23,671 nucleotides of DNA from CAYJLC01 sp964370735 (GTDB lineage: Bacteria; Bacillota; Clostridia; Oscillospirales; Butyricicoccaceae). The stretch lies in contig CAYJLC010000033.1 in the NCBI GenBank assembly GCA_964370735.1, positions 1-23,671 on the forward strand. The letters run 5' to 3'. The position numbers and the translations under genes were made by a program. The stretch's first letter is position 1. Each line of letters opens with the position of its first letter. Shown piece after piece: positions 14,311-23,133 of this stretch. The notes below the pieces were generated by a model. The model was not told the DNA's origin and searched no databases. It saw only the letters and a program-made list of their open reading frames with translations.

Positions 14311-17300
14311 ATGAAACAAAAAATATTAGGATTAGTTGCTTTTGCTATAATAGGACTTTCGGTCTTTAATGCTGAGGCGAAAATTGCATATAACGATATG
14401 CCAGACGATTACTCGACAGAGGCGCTAGAAAATGCAGTAGAAAATAGACTTTTATCGGGATATAACTATCATATTTTCCCAGATAAAGGGCTCACGCGTG
14501 CAGAAATGGCGACTATTCTTGTTAGAGCGTTTGGTGCAACAGAAACTGCCACTATATCAAAATATAAGGATGTTAAAAAAGACGCTTGGTATTATGATGA
14601 TATGGCTATCGCTGTTAAAATGGGGATTTTTACAGGCGATGGAACGCTTATGTATCCAGACAATTTCATAACGCGTGAAGAGGCAATGGTTGTTTTGTCT
14701 AGGGCATTTGGAATTGTTACCGATAACACGAGTAACCTAAACAACTATACCGACAGTAATCTTGTGTCTTCGTGGGCAGAAGAGTCTGTTTCGGCTATGA
14801 TTAGCTCAGGATATATTACAGGTCATAATCAAAAAATTAACCCAAAATCATATATATCAAGAAAAGATTTCGCAGTTATTATGGATAGAATGGTTGAGGT
14901 ATATGAGAGCGACGACGGAACTTTTGACGCAGATGTTACTGGTTCTTTAATGCTTCGTGCAGATGATGTTTATTTGAAAAATAATACCATAAGTGGCAAT
15001 GTTATCATCGGTGATGGTGCGCTAGACGGTGATATTAGCATCACAAACACTAGTATAAAAGGCGATTTAATCGTTCGTGCAGGTGGTGTTGAAACAATTA
15101 CTATTGGCAGAGGAACGACTATCGACGATATTATAATCACAAAACCAGACGGCGATGTAAGAATTTTTATGGAGAACGGGGTTTCTGTTAACGATGTATT
15201 TATTTTAAGTGGGGAAGAAGATGTTATAATCGAGGGAAGTGAGTTTGACAACCTTGAAATAAGGTCTACAACTCCGGTATTTTTGATTAACACAAACGTG
15301 ACTACAACGGATATTTATGCAAGAGAAGTAGAGCTTGTAACTGATATATATACAGATATAAATCGTGTTAATATCAAAGAAACAGCAGAAGAAGTTTTAG
15401 TTGAGGCATTGGAAGACAGTGATATTACTGCAATTTATACTTATGGAATAGAAACAACGGTCGAGGGCGATGGTAGGGTAGAGTCTGTTCGTGTTTTCGC
15501 AAATGATGCAACAATAAGTACTGCTGGAACGAATGTTCGTGTTGATGATGATATAGAAGGAACAAAAGTTGGTAAGTATACAGTGGCAGAGGGTGATGAC
15601 CAAAAAGCCGACGGTTCTTTGCCTGGTGACCCACTGACAGAAGAAGAATTAGCGCAAAGAAAAGGCGTTACTACAAATGTAAAAACTGAGGTAGAACTTT
15701 TAACGGCATTAAGAGGTGCAGTTGCTGGTGATACTGTAAAAGTTAATACCGATATAGTAGCATATAATGACTTAAATGTTAATACAGGGGTTAGTCTGGA
15801 AGTAAATCGTAGTAAACAGCTTACGCTTGCAAATGCGAGTAACCTTGTAAACAATGGTTATGTCGAAGTTTATGGCGAATTGAGCGTTAATCATGGGAAA
15901 ATTGAGAATAACAATCAATTGTTAAACGAAGGTGTATTACAAGTTAACAGTTCAAGAAGCATCACAAACACAGGAAGTGTGACGAATGAAGGCGAACTAA
16001 ATATTTCGGGTACGTTTTCAAATCAAGGTTTCTTTGAGAATTTAGAAGATGGGGAAGTTTTAGTAAGTTATGAAAATTCGTCATTTACAAATAGCAAAAC
16101 AATAGATAACGACGGTGTTATTAAAGTAATCGGCACATTTTCGAATAGTTCTGAAGTAGAAGTTAATGAAACTGGAATGATTATTGGTGAAGAAGTTATT
16201 TCGAAAGACCCTACTGGCGAAGGCTATTGGACAGGCAAGGAAATAGAAAATGGATTTGACCTAAAAGCAGCACTTTTATCGGCAGAAATTACAGGGGATA
16301 AAGTTATTTTAGAGAATGATATCACTGTTGAAGACGATATAATTGTGCCTTATGGTGTAGAACTTGAAATAAAATCTGGTGTAATTCTTACAAATAACGA
16401 TAAAATCGAAGTTTTTGGAACTATTATGAATTATGGTGAGATTAAAAATAACAATACACTAGAATCGGAAGAAGGTGGTAGAATTACTGGCGTAATCACT
16501 GGGAAAACTCCGAAAGGCAATGGATATTATACAGGGAAGTCTATTAAAACAGGGCATGATTTATTGTGGGCGATTGACGCAGTAGGTTCGGCAGAGGCAA
16601 CTCTTGAACTAGAGGCGACAATTACTTTTACAGACGATGTTACTGTGCCTAAGAACATAACGCTTGTAATTCCATCGAAATATAAAGTGACTATTGGCTA
16701 TCAAAAAATATTGACAGTGAATGGTATTATTGAAAATAATGGTGTTATAACTGTTAATGCCGAAGGTAAGATTGTTGTAGGAACTGATGGTAAAATTCTT
16801 GGAAATCCTGTCTATGGTGTGCAACCAACAGGAAGTGGAGAATGGCCAACGGCACTTACAGAAGAAACTTTAGGTATGATGACGGCTGGAAATACTTACG
16901 CTTTAGTGGAAGATGTTAAAATATCTGATACGGTGACAGTTCCTTATGGTGCAACATTAAAACTGCCTGATGGTAATGAATTAGATGTTTTATCTGGTGG
17001 AAAACTTATTGTAGCGGGAGAAATTTATAACCAAGAAAGTATTGAAATTATTACTGGTGGTGAGATAGAAATTGCTGACACTGGTAGAATTATGGGTAAT
17101 ATCGTAAAAACAAAGGTTGATAAAGATACTGGGCTAAATGGTATCACGCTTGCAGGTTCGAAAAAAGGTTTCTATTCTGGAAAATCTATCGAAAACTCAG
17201 CAGACCTTATAACATCTATTGAATCTGCGAAAATTGCGACAGATACAACTGCCAAAAAACTTCAGATTAACACTAATATTACAATTTCGGACGACTTTAC

Positions 17301-17907
17301 TATCGAAGAAAATATGACATTAGAAATTGCAAAAGAAATACATTGTGTGCTTGACGCGAATGTAATAAATTTAGGAAAATTTGAAGTCGATGGTAGCATT
17401 GAAATTAAAGGTCAAGTTTTAGGGAATGCACTTTCTGGAAATGTCACAGGGGAAGGGTACTATCCACTAAAACCGATTACAGATTTTGCGACACTAAAAA
17501 TTGCAAATGAGTCGGCACAACTTGCGAATGCAACGAAAAGCAAGGTGTTAGTTGTAGGTAGTGAAGGCGCAACGATTGACAATTTGGACAATATCGTAAT
17601 TAGCGAAGATTTTTATTTAGAGGCAGATATCGATATGGAAATCGAAGAAACTGCTAAAATCATTATAAATGAAAATGTTACTTTTACAAATAATTCAGAT
17701 ATTAAAAACTATGGTATAATTTTAATCGATGAAAAAGGAACTCTTGTAAATAACGTTAAAATTACTAACTATTATGTAATCGATGTCGAAGGAACACTGA
17801 ATACAAACAGTGGTAAAATTGCAAATAGTCTTGAAGTATTATTAAAAAGCACAGGCAGAATTTATGGTGATGATAATATCTCTGGCAAAAATGTAATCAT
17901 TAAATAA
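14311..17907 (+). CDS. SLH-domain surface protein with beta-helix-like repeat modules
   Basis: The 1198-residue protein has a signal peptide (cleavage probably after NAEA, residue 23) and three S-layer homology domains: about 30-75 (FPDKGLTRAEMATILVRAFG), 85-132 (YPDNFITREEAMVVLSRAFG) and 145-192 (SYISRKDFAVIMDRM). These bind pyruvylated secondary wall polymer and hold it to the cell surface. Residues 205-420 are short beta-strand repeats (for example ISGNVIIGDGALDGDISITN). From about 450 to the end, five or six modules of roughly 95-115 residues follow, most opening with a G-Y-[WY]-x-G-K-x-I-like motif (near 635, 735, 951 and 1047; a variant near 840) and containing [DI]TVPYG and NxGxI strands, suggesting a long right-handed beta-helix. 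No enzyme motif or LPxTG is seen. GGAGG sits six bases before the start. It may be the S-layer protein or an adhesin. Confidence 0.92.
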   Translation: MKQKILGLVAFAIIGLSVFNAEAKIAYNDMPDDYSTEALENAVENRLLSGYNYHIFPDKGLTRAEMATILVRAFGATETATISKYKDVKKDAWYYDDMAIAVKMGIFTGDGTLMYPDNFITREEAMVVLSRAFGIVTDNTSNLNNYTDSNLVSSWAEESVSAMISSGYITGHNQKINPKSYISRKDFAVIMDRMVEVYESDDGTFDADVTGSLMLRADDVYLKNNTISGNVIIGDGALDGDISITNTSIKGDLIVRAGGVETITIGRGTTIDDIIITKPDGDVRIFMENGVSVNDVFILSGEEDVIIEGSEFDNLEIRSTTPVFLINTNVTTTDIYAREVELVTDIYTDINRVNIKETAEEVLVEALEDSDITAIYTYGIETTVEGDGRVESVRVFANDATISTAGTNVRVDDDIEGTKVGKYTVAEGDDQKADGSLPGDPLTEEELAQRKGVTTNVKTEVELLTALRGAVAGDTVKVNTDIVAYNDLNVNTGVSLEVNRSKQLTLANASNLVNNGYVEVYGELSVNHGKIENNNQLLNEGVLQVNSSRSITNTGSVTNEGELNISGTFSNQGFFENLEDGEVLVSYENSSFTNSKTIDNDGVIKVIGTFSNSSEVEVNETGMIIGEEVISKDPTGEGYWTGKEIENGFDLKAALLSAEITGDKVILENDITVEDDIIVPYGVELEIKSGVILTNNDKIEVFGTIMNYGEIKNNNTLESEEGGRITGVITGKTPKGNGYYTGKSIKTGHDLLWAIDAVGSAEATLELEATITFTDDVTVPKNITLVIPSKYKVTIGYQKILTVNGIIENNGVITVNAEGKIVVGTDGKILGNPVYGVQPTGSGEWPTALTEETLGMMTAGNTYALVEDVKISDTVTVPYGATLKLPDGNELDVLSGGKLIVAGEIYNQESIEIITGGEIEIADTGRIMGNIVKTKVDKDTGLNGITLAGSKKGFYSGKSIENSADLITSIESAKIATDTTAKKLQINTNITISDDFTIEENMTLEIAKEIHCVLDANVINLGKFEVDGSIEIKGQVLGNALSGNVTGEGYYPLKPITDFATLKIANESAQLANATKSKVLVVGSEGATIDNLDNIVISEDFYLEADIDMEIEETAKIIINENVTFTNNSDIKNYGIILIDEKGTLVNNVKITNYYVIDVEGTLNTNSGKIANSLEVLLKSTGRIYGDDNISGKNVIIK

Positions 17908-17912
17908 AACAA

Positions 17913-18163
17913 AAGAGGCTGTCGCACTAAAGTAATATTGCCCAAAATATTTGTCAAGTTTTCTAAAAACTTGCTCAATCCAACCGAGTAGGTTGGTTGC
18001 ATTCGCAAATGCGAAACACTTTTTTGATAAATTTCCAAAGTATACAGTGTGAAAAACTTGTTTTTCACAAGAAATTTATCAAAATCTAAAAGTGTGACGT
18101 AGTCACAAAACGTAGATTTTTATGCAAAATGTCAAGAGGCTGTCGCAATTGCGACAGCCTCTT
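17913..18163. repeat. Structured non-coding repeat element with nested hairpins
   Basis: The 14-base sequence AAGAGGCTGTCGCA occurs at 17913-17926 and again at 18134-18147. Between them are four strong hairpins: CCAACC-N5-GGTTGG (17980-17996), GCATT-N4-AATGC (17999-18012), a 14-bp stem 18022-18035/18071-18084 enclosing TGTGAAAAAC-TT-GTTTTTCACA (18048-18069), and AAAATCTA/TAGATTTT (18081-18120) enclosing TGTGAC-GTA-GTCACA. This density of paired arms is unlike coding sequence and suggests a dispersed repeat or MITE-like unit between the convergent S-layer and debranching enzyme genes. Confidence 0.65.
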
Positions 18164-18166
18164 TTA
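18134..18166 (+). terminator. Perfect 30-bp palindrome with T tract ending the S-layer unit
   Basis: Bases 18134-18163 are a perfect palindrome, with the 3' arm running into TTTT (18162-18165). It should terminate rightward transcription from the S-layer gene. On the minus strand the stem is not followed by a T tract, so its effect on the debranching enzyme transcript is less certain. Confidence 0.8.
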
Positions 18167-18184
18167 ATATTATTAAGGTGAATT

Positions 18185-20182
18185 TTAGATTAATTCTTCA
18201 AGCTCTTTATATACGCGTAAAATTTCTGAAACGCTCCAAGCTTGTGCGAAGCAACCTTCGCTAGAAGTTGGGTTTTCGCCTGAAAATACTTCGGCAATTT
18301 GCCCAAGACATCCTTCATAAAGTGTGGCTTCGGTGGTTTTTAGCATACGATAAATTGTTTTCACTGTAATGGCTTTATCGTCGGAAAAGCGAAGATATGC
18401 AAGATAATATGCACCAAGTGGAAATCCCCAAACTGTGCCTTGATGGTATGCCATATCACGATTGAAATGACTGCCACCATAATTTGCCTTGAATTCTTTG
18501 TCGTTTGGCGAAAGACTGCGAAGTCCGAAAGGTGTGTATAAATCACGATAAACCACGCCGAGAATTTTCTTTGCCATTTTATCATCAACCATTGTAAATG
18601 GAATAGACAATGCCCAGATTTGATTTAAACGAATTTGCATATCGGCATAAGTGCCAGAAATTAAATCGCGAAGACAACCAAGTTCATCAGACCAGTATTT
18701 TTCTAAAAATGCTGGTTTTACTTTGTTTTCGGCTAAATTTTCGAAAGATTCATAAGGTAAATTTAATTTTTCACCAAATAATGCCATGATTTTCAAAGAA
18801 CTATACCAATAAGCGTTGATTTCAACAGGCTTACCATGACGTGGTGTTGGTAGGATTTCTTCGAAACGAATATCCATCCAAGTTAGCTGGTAAAGACCTT
18901 CGCCACCAGAAATTAAGCCATCATCGTCCATTTTTATGCTATAATCAGTGCCTTTTTTGAAGTTTTCGACGATACTTTCCATCGTAGGATACATTTCTTT
19001 CACAAAATCAAGGTCGTTTGTTTCCTTGTATAAAAGATAAATTGCATTAATAAATAAAAGTGGTGCATCAATCGTGTTATAATGTGGGTTGTCAGCAGGA
19101 CCTTCTGGGAACATATTTGGTAAAAGTCCGTTTTTTTCGTATTTTTGGAAAGTTCTAAGGATATTTTTCGCTTCCTCAAAGCGTTTAGTAGCAATAACAC
19201 AGCCGACCATAGCAATCATCGTGTCACGTCCCCAATCAGAGAACCAAGGATAGCCCGCCAAAATCGTGCTACCATTAGTAGTTTCGCGTTTAGACACAAA
19301 TTTATCAGATGCTAAAACTAGCGACTGGCCTATTGGGTTTTTGATGCCACTTTTTGCAATTAATTCTTCTTGACGTGCAATTTCACCGTCGAACATAGCG
19401 GTTACATCAAAATTTTCGATTTTTTTATCAGAAAAAATTATGAAAAATTCATGGTATTCGTTTTTAACATCGAAATTGAATGAAATATTTTTAACAGATG
19501 CGCCGATGCAATCTCTGCCATCTTTCGCGTCATACTCAAAATAAATATCACGATAAATTTCATTTTTAGAAAGACAAACTTCGCCGTTTGAATAATAATG
19601 ACACTCATTTTCGGTTATACTATTCAAAGCGAAGTCTTCATTGAATGCAAGGTCGTTTTCGCTTTTTGGAAAATCATCTTTGTCTGTCAATCTGAAAAGT
19701 GGGCAGATATTTAATGTGGCATTTTGCATATTGTGGTTAAAAATTTTATATCTTAAAGCTAATGTATTTTCGTTTTGTAAAAAAACAATTTCTTTCTCGA
19801 TTTCAAAACCTTCTACTTTATAATAGTATGCAGGTAAAAATTTAAATGAAAAGCCATTTGCGTATTTTGGTGATAAAATATCTTTGGTTCTCGTTGCAAA
19901 ACGTGCGTTGTGCATTGTGTGAGATGTACCGTCGATATATAAAGTTTCCTCGGTGCTAGTTACTAAGTGCACACGATAATTAGGTGCTTTTTTTGAAGAT
20001 ATAAAAAGTCCATGGTCATGTCTTGCGGCAGTTCCAAGGGCAGTTAGAGAAGAAAAGCCACCTAGATTATTAGAAAGCAAATAGCAATTTTTTTCGCCAT
20101 CATTAAAAGATGATAATTTATCGCGACCTACAAAAAAAGTTTCGGGATTTATGTTTCGTTTAGTTTCGAAAATGTTGTTCAT
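18185..20182 (-). CDS. Glycogen debranching enzyme, amylo-alpha-1,6-glucosidase (GH133)
   Basis: The 665-residue protein has the bacterial debranching layout. The N-terminal beta-sandwich domain (residues 1 to about 270) contains LLSNNLGGFSSLTALG and the RHDHGLFI motif. The C-terminal (alpha/alpha)6 domain contains GYPWFSDWGRDT near 308, LLPNMFPEGP, QLTWMDIRFEE near 430 (the Asp of TWMD is the expected catalytic acid), TPRHGKPVEINAYWY, AYHQGTVWGFPLG and GQIAEVFSGENP. Length is normal for the family. It hydrolyses alpha-1,6-linked glucose stubs left on branched glucans, in the cytoplasm; no signal peptide is present. GGAGG lies nine bases before the start. It is divergent from the maltodextrin transporter genes, and the two probably serve alpha-glucan use together. 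Confidence 0.95.
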   Translation of the reverse strand: MNNIFETKRNINPETFFVGRDKLSSFNDGEKNCYLLSNNLGGFSSLTALGTAARHDHGLFISSKKAPNYRVHLVTSTEETLYIDGTSHTMHNARFATRTKDILSPKYANGFSFKFLPAYYYKVEGFEIEKEIVFLQNENTLALRYKIFNHNMQNATLNICPLFRLTDKDDFPKSENDLAFNEDFALNSITENECHYYSNGEVCLSKNEIYRDIYFEYDAKDGRDCIGASVKNISFNFDVKNEYHEFFIIFSDKKIENFDVTAMFDGEIARQEELIAKSGIKNPIGQSLVLASDKFVSKRETTNGSTILAGYPWFSDWGRDTMIAMVGCVIATKRFEEAKNILRTFQKYEKNGLLPNMFPEGPADNPHYNTIDAPLLFINAIYLLYKETNDLDFVKEMYPTMESIVENFKKGTDYSIKMDDDGLISGGEGLYQLTWMDIRFEEILPTPRHGKPVEINAYWYSSLKIMALFGEKLNLPYESFENLAENKVKPAFLEKYWSDELGCLRDLISGTYADMQIRLNQIWALSIPFTMVDDKMAKKILGVVYRDLYTPFGLRSLSPNDKEFKANYGGSHFNRDMAYHQGTVWGFPLGAYYLAYLRFSDDKAITVKTIYRMLKTTEATLYEGCLGQIAEVFSGENPTSSEGCFAQAWSVSEILRVYKELEELI

Positions 20183-20206
20183 ATATTTGTTCCTCCATTT
20201 ATGATA

Positions 20207-20234
20207 ATTATATTATATCGCAAAAAGATGTAAA
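20207..20234 (-). promoter_or_regulatory. Promoter of the debranching enzyme gene
   Basis: On the minus strand TTTACA (20234-20229), 16 bases and TATAAT (20212-20207) precede the start codon at 20182 by about 25 bases. A second overlapping TATAAT lies at 20217-20212. Confidence 0.6.
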
Positions 20235-20349
20235 AATAAATAGAAAATAAGAAAAAACTATAAAAAAATCTATCTATGGCATTCTGAACAAAAAAGTTAC
20301 AATGTTTTTGTTGAAAAAAGCGAAAATAAATAAATGCACATAAAAATGG

Positions 20350-20378
20350 TTGACTTTGGCAATGAATTGAAATATAAT
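20350..20378 (+). promoter_or_regulatory. Promoter of the maltodextrin transporter operon
   Basis: TTGACT (20350-20355), a 17-base spacer and perfect TATAAT (20373-20378) give a start near 20385 and a 50-base leader. In the leader, CTTTAC (20393-20398) and GTAAAG (20415-20420) form an inverted repeat just before AAAGGAG, a possible operator or weak hairpin. No catabolite (cre) site is evident. Confidence 0.8.
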
Positions 20379-20434
20379 ATGATTACACTAAACTTTACGA
20401 AATTTTTTATCAAAGTAAAGAAAAGGAGATTAAT

Positions 20435-21712
20435 ATGAAAAGAAGAATTTTAGCAGGTCTTATGACAAGCGTTATGATGCTAGGTCTATTAGCTGGTTGT
20501 GCTAATGAGACAACAGAAACAACTACAACACCAGAGGAAACAGGTGGCGACACAACAACTCCTCAAGCTGTATCACTAAAAGTATGGACTCCACAAAACC
20601 AACACGAAAACGGTACTATCCAATCTCAAGCGGATGCTTTTGCTAAAGCTAATCCACAATACGACATCGAATGGACTTTCGAAGTAGTTGGTGAAGACGT
20701 TGTTCGTGACGAAATCTTAAAAGACGTTGAAAACGGCGCTGACGTTTATTTCTTTGCAAATGACCAATCTATCGAACTTGCAAATGCAGGTGCTTTAGCT
20801 AGACTTGGTGGTGCTGCTGAAGATTTAGTTAAAACTACTATGGATGAATCAGTTGTAAACACTGTTGTAAACCCTGAAAATGGTGGCATCTACGGTATCC
20901 CATTCACTCATAACACATATTTTATGTTCTATGATAAAACATTAATGTCTGAAGACGATGTAAAAACTATCGAAGGTATCTTAGCTAAAGAAACTGGCGA
21001 CAATGTTACTAACTTCTTCTTCGAATCAGCTGGTGGCTGGAAACTTGGTGCTTGGTACTATGGTGCTGGCAATACAATTTTCGGTGAAAGCCAAACTGAT
21101 TTTGCAGCTGGTTGTGACTGGAACAACGAAACAGGTCTTGCAGTTACAAACTATATTTTAGGCTTAAAAGATAACGAAAAAGTTGCATTTGATGAGACTC
21201 TTTCAGTTTCAGAAAAAATCACAAACAACGAATTAGGTGTTTGGTTTGATGGTTCTTGGAACTACAACACATATAAAGAAATCTTAGGCGATGATTTAGG
21301 TCTTGGTGTATTACCAACTTACAACCTAAACGGTGAAGACACTCAACTTTTAAGCTTCTATGGCTCAAAAGCTATCGGTGTAAACCCAGCGTCTGACAAT
21401 TTACCAGTTGCTATCGAATTCGCTACTTTCTTAGGTACTGAAGAAATGCAAGTTCAAAGATATGTTGAATCTGGTCAAATTCCTACAAATATCAATGCAG
21501 GACAAACAGAAGAAGTTAAAGCTGACCCAGTTGCGACTGTTATCATCGACCAAGTTGCTATTGCTTCTGTAACTCAACCGTTCTCTGCTGAATTCTCTGC
21601 AGCTTACTGGCCAAATGTTGGTGGCATTACAGCTGAGATGAAAAATGGGGAATTAAACGCTGACACTGCTCAAGCGAAACTTGACACTTTTGTTAAAAAC
21701 TTCGAGCAATAA
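20435..21712 (+). CDS. malE: Maltodextrin-type ABC transporter substrate-binding lipoprotein
   Basis: The 425-residue lipoprotein has lipobox LAGC (lipidated Cys22), a Thr/Glu-rich linker (about 24-47), and then a MalE-like fold: LKVWTPQNQHENGTIQSQAD, DVYFFANDQSIELANAGAL, GGIYGIPFTHNTYFMFYDK and WFDGSWNYNTYKEILGDDLG. It binds oligosaccharide outside the cell for the permeases downstream. AAAGGAG precedes the start. Codon use is strongly biased, as expected for an abundant binding protein. The sugar is inferred to be maltodextrin from fold and from the debranching enzyme next door; another alpha-glucoside is possible. Confidence 0.88.
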   Translation: MKRRILAGLMTSVMMLGLLAGCANETTETTTTPEETGGDTTTPQAVSLKVWTPQNQHENGTIQSQADAFAKANPQYDIEWTFEVVGEDVVRDEILKDVENGADVYFFANDQSIELANAGALARLGGAAEDLVKTTMDESVVNTVVNPENGGIYGIPFTHNTYFMFYDKTLMSEDDVKTIEGILAKETGDNVTNFFFESAGGWKLGAWYYGAGNTIFGESQTDFAAGCDWNNETGLAVTNYILGLKDNEKVAFDETLSVSEKITNNELGVWFDGSWNYNTYKEILGDDLGLGVLPTYNLNGEDTQLLSFYGSKAIGVNPASDNLPVAIEFATFLGTEEMQVQRYVESGQIPTNINAGQTEEVKADPVATVIIDQVAIASVTQPFSAEFSAAYWPNVGGITAEMKNGELNADTAQAKLDTFVKNFEQ

Positions 21713-21756
21713 AATAAAAGGATAGACTGAATTATAAGATTGGGGGAAAGAACATT

Positions 21757-23133
21757 ATGTCAAAAGCAAATGTTTCTTTAGAAAACCTAAGTGCTAAAAA
21801 CGCACTGACAACAGGTAATGTTATTACAAAATTGTCGCTTATAATATTCGGACTTGGTAATATTGTAAACAGACAAATAGGAAAAGGCTTACTTTTCCTA
21901 TTTGTTCAGTTAGCGTATATTTGGTATATGGTTACTTTTGGAGCAAATTCAATTGCAGACTTTATAACTCTAGGTACTGCGTCACAACAAGAAGTATACA
22001 ACGAACAATTAGGCATATATGAGTATATTATGGGTGATAACTCTATGCTTTCGTTATTATACGGTGTTGTAACTTTATTTATCACAGTTGCGATTATTAT
22101 AATGGCAGTTACATCTATGAAAAGTGCATTTCTAGCTGAATGTACTATTAAATCTGGCAAAAAACCACTTAACTTTAAAGAGGATTTATTATCGCTTCTA
22201 GACGAAAAAATCCATCTTTCTTTGCTAACTCTTCCAATAGCAGGTATTTTAGCATTTACAATTGTACCTTTAGTGTTTATGATTTTCATAGCGTTTACAA
22301 ACTACGACCAAGAGCATTTACCTCCGGGGAACTTGTTTGATTGGGTAGGTTTTGAAAACTTTGCGAATATTTTAGACATTGGTGGCGCAGGAATAGGTAG
22401 CACTTTCTTACCAGTTGCAACATGGTCTATTGTTTGGGCATTTTTTGCAACATTCTCAAACTACTTCTTAGGTATGATTTTAGCACTTATCATCAACAGA
22501 AAAGGCACGAAATTTAAAGGTTTTTGGAGATTTAACTTCATGTTATCAATCGCAATTCCTTCTTTCGTTTCACTTTTAACGATGAGAGTATTATTTAGCG
22601 ATAATGGTGCTGCTAATATTTTATTAAGAGAAATCGGACTAATAGCGATGAATGAATCTTTCCCATTCTGGACAGATGGAAATATTGCAAAAGTTATGAT
22701 TATTCTAATAAATATCTGGATTGGTGTTCCGTTTACAATGCTAAATCACACAGGTGTTATTCAAAATATCCCTGGAGAACTTTATGAGGCGGCTGACGTT
22801 GAAGGTGCAAACAATATTGTTAAATTCTTCAAAATCACACTTCCTTATATGCTTTTCGTAACAGCTCCTGTTTTAATCACGCAATTTGTTGGTAATATTA
22901 ATAACTTCAACGTTATTTTCTTACTTACAGGTGGTGGACCAGAAAAAATCGACTACTACTATGCAGGTGAAACAGACCTTCTTGTAACATGGCTATACAA
23001 ACTAACAATCAATGAAAAAGACTATAAAATGGGTTCTGTTATAGGTATCATGATATTTATAATTTCAGCAGTATTTAGCCTTATTGCATACAGAAGAACC
23101 TCAGCCTACAAAGATGAGGAGGGATTCCAATAA
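21757..23133 (+). CDS. malF: Maltodextrin ABC transporter permease, MalF/MdxF type
   Basis: The 458-residue permease has an N-terminal extension with extra membrane helices (IIFGLGNIVNRQIGKGLLFL, then further helices near 50 and 105) typical of Gram-positive MalF/MdxF proteins. The core permease domain follows, with the EAA loop YEAADVEGANNIVKFFKITL near residues 345-364. GGGGGAAAG precedes the ATG. It forms the channel with the MalG-type protein whose gene starts at its stop codon. No ATPase gene is seen inside the window; such transporters often use a shared MsmX-type ATPase. Confidence 0.9.
   Translation: MSKANVSLENLSAKNALTTGNVITKLSLIIFGLGNIVNRQIGKGLLFLFVQLAYIWYMVTFGANSIADFITLGTASQQEVYNEQLGIYEYIMGDNSMLSLLYGVVTLFITVAIIIMAVTSMKSAFLAECTIKSGKKPLNFKEDLLSLLDEKIHLSLLTLPIAGILAFTIVPLVFMIFIAFTNYDQEHLPPGNLFDWVGFENFANILDIGGAGIGSTFLPVATWSIVWAFFATFSNYFLGMILALIINRKGTKFKGFWRFNFMLSIAIPSFVSLLTMRVLFSDNGAANILLREIGLIAMNESFPFWTDGNIAKVMIILINIWIGVPFTMLNHTGVIQNIPGELYEAADVEGANNIVKFFKITLPYMLFVTAPVLITQFVGNINNFNVIFLLTGGGPEKIDYYYAGETDLLVTWLYKLTINEKDYKMGSVIGIMIFIISAVFSLIAYRRTSAYKDEEGFQ

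Noticed and set aside
17862..18068. Minus-strand 68-codon frame as a gene
   Set aside because: It overlaps the end of the S-layer gene and the hairpin-rich repeat, has no ribosome site and no coding character; it looks like an artefact of the repeat.
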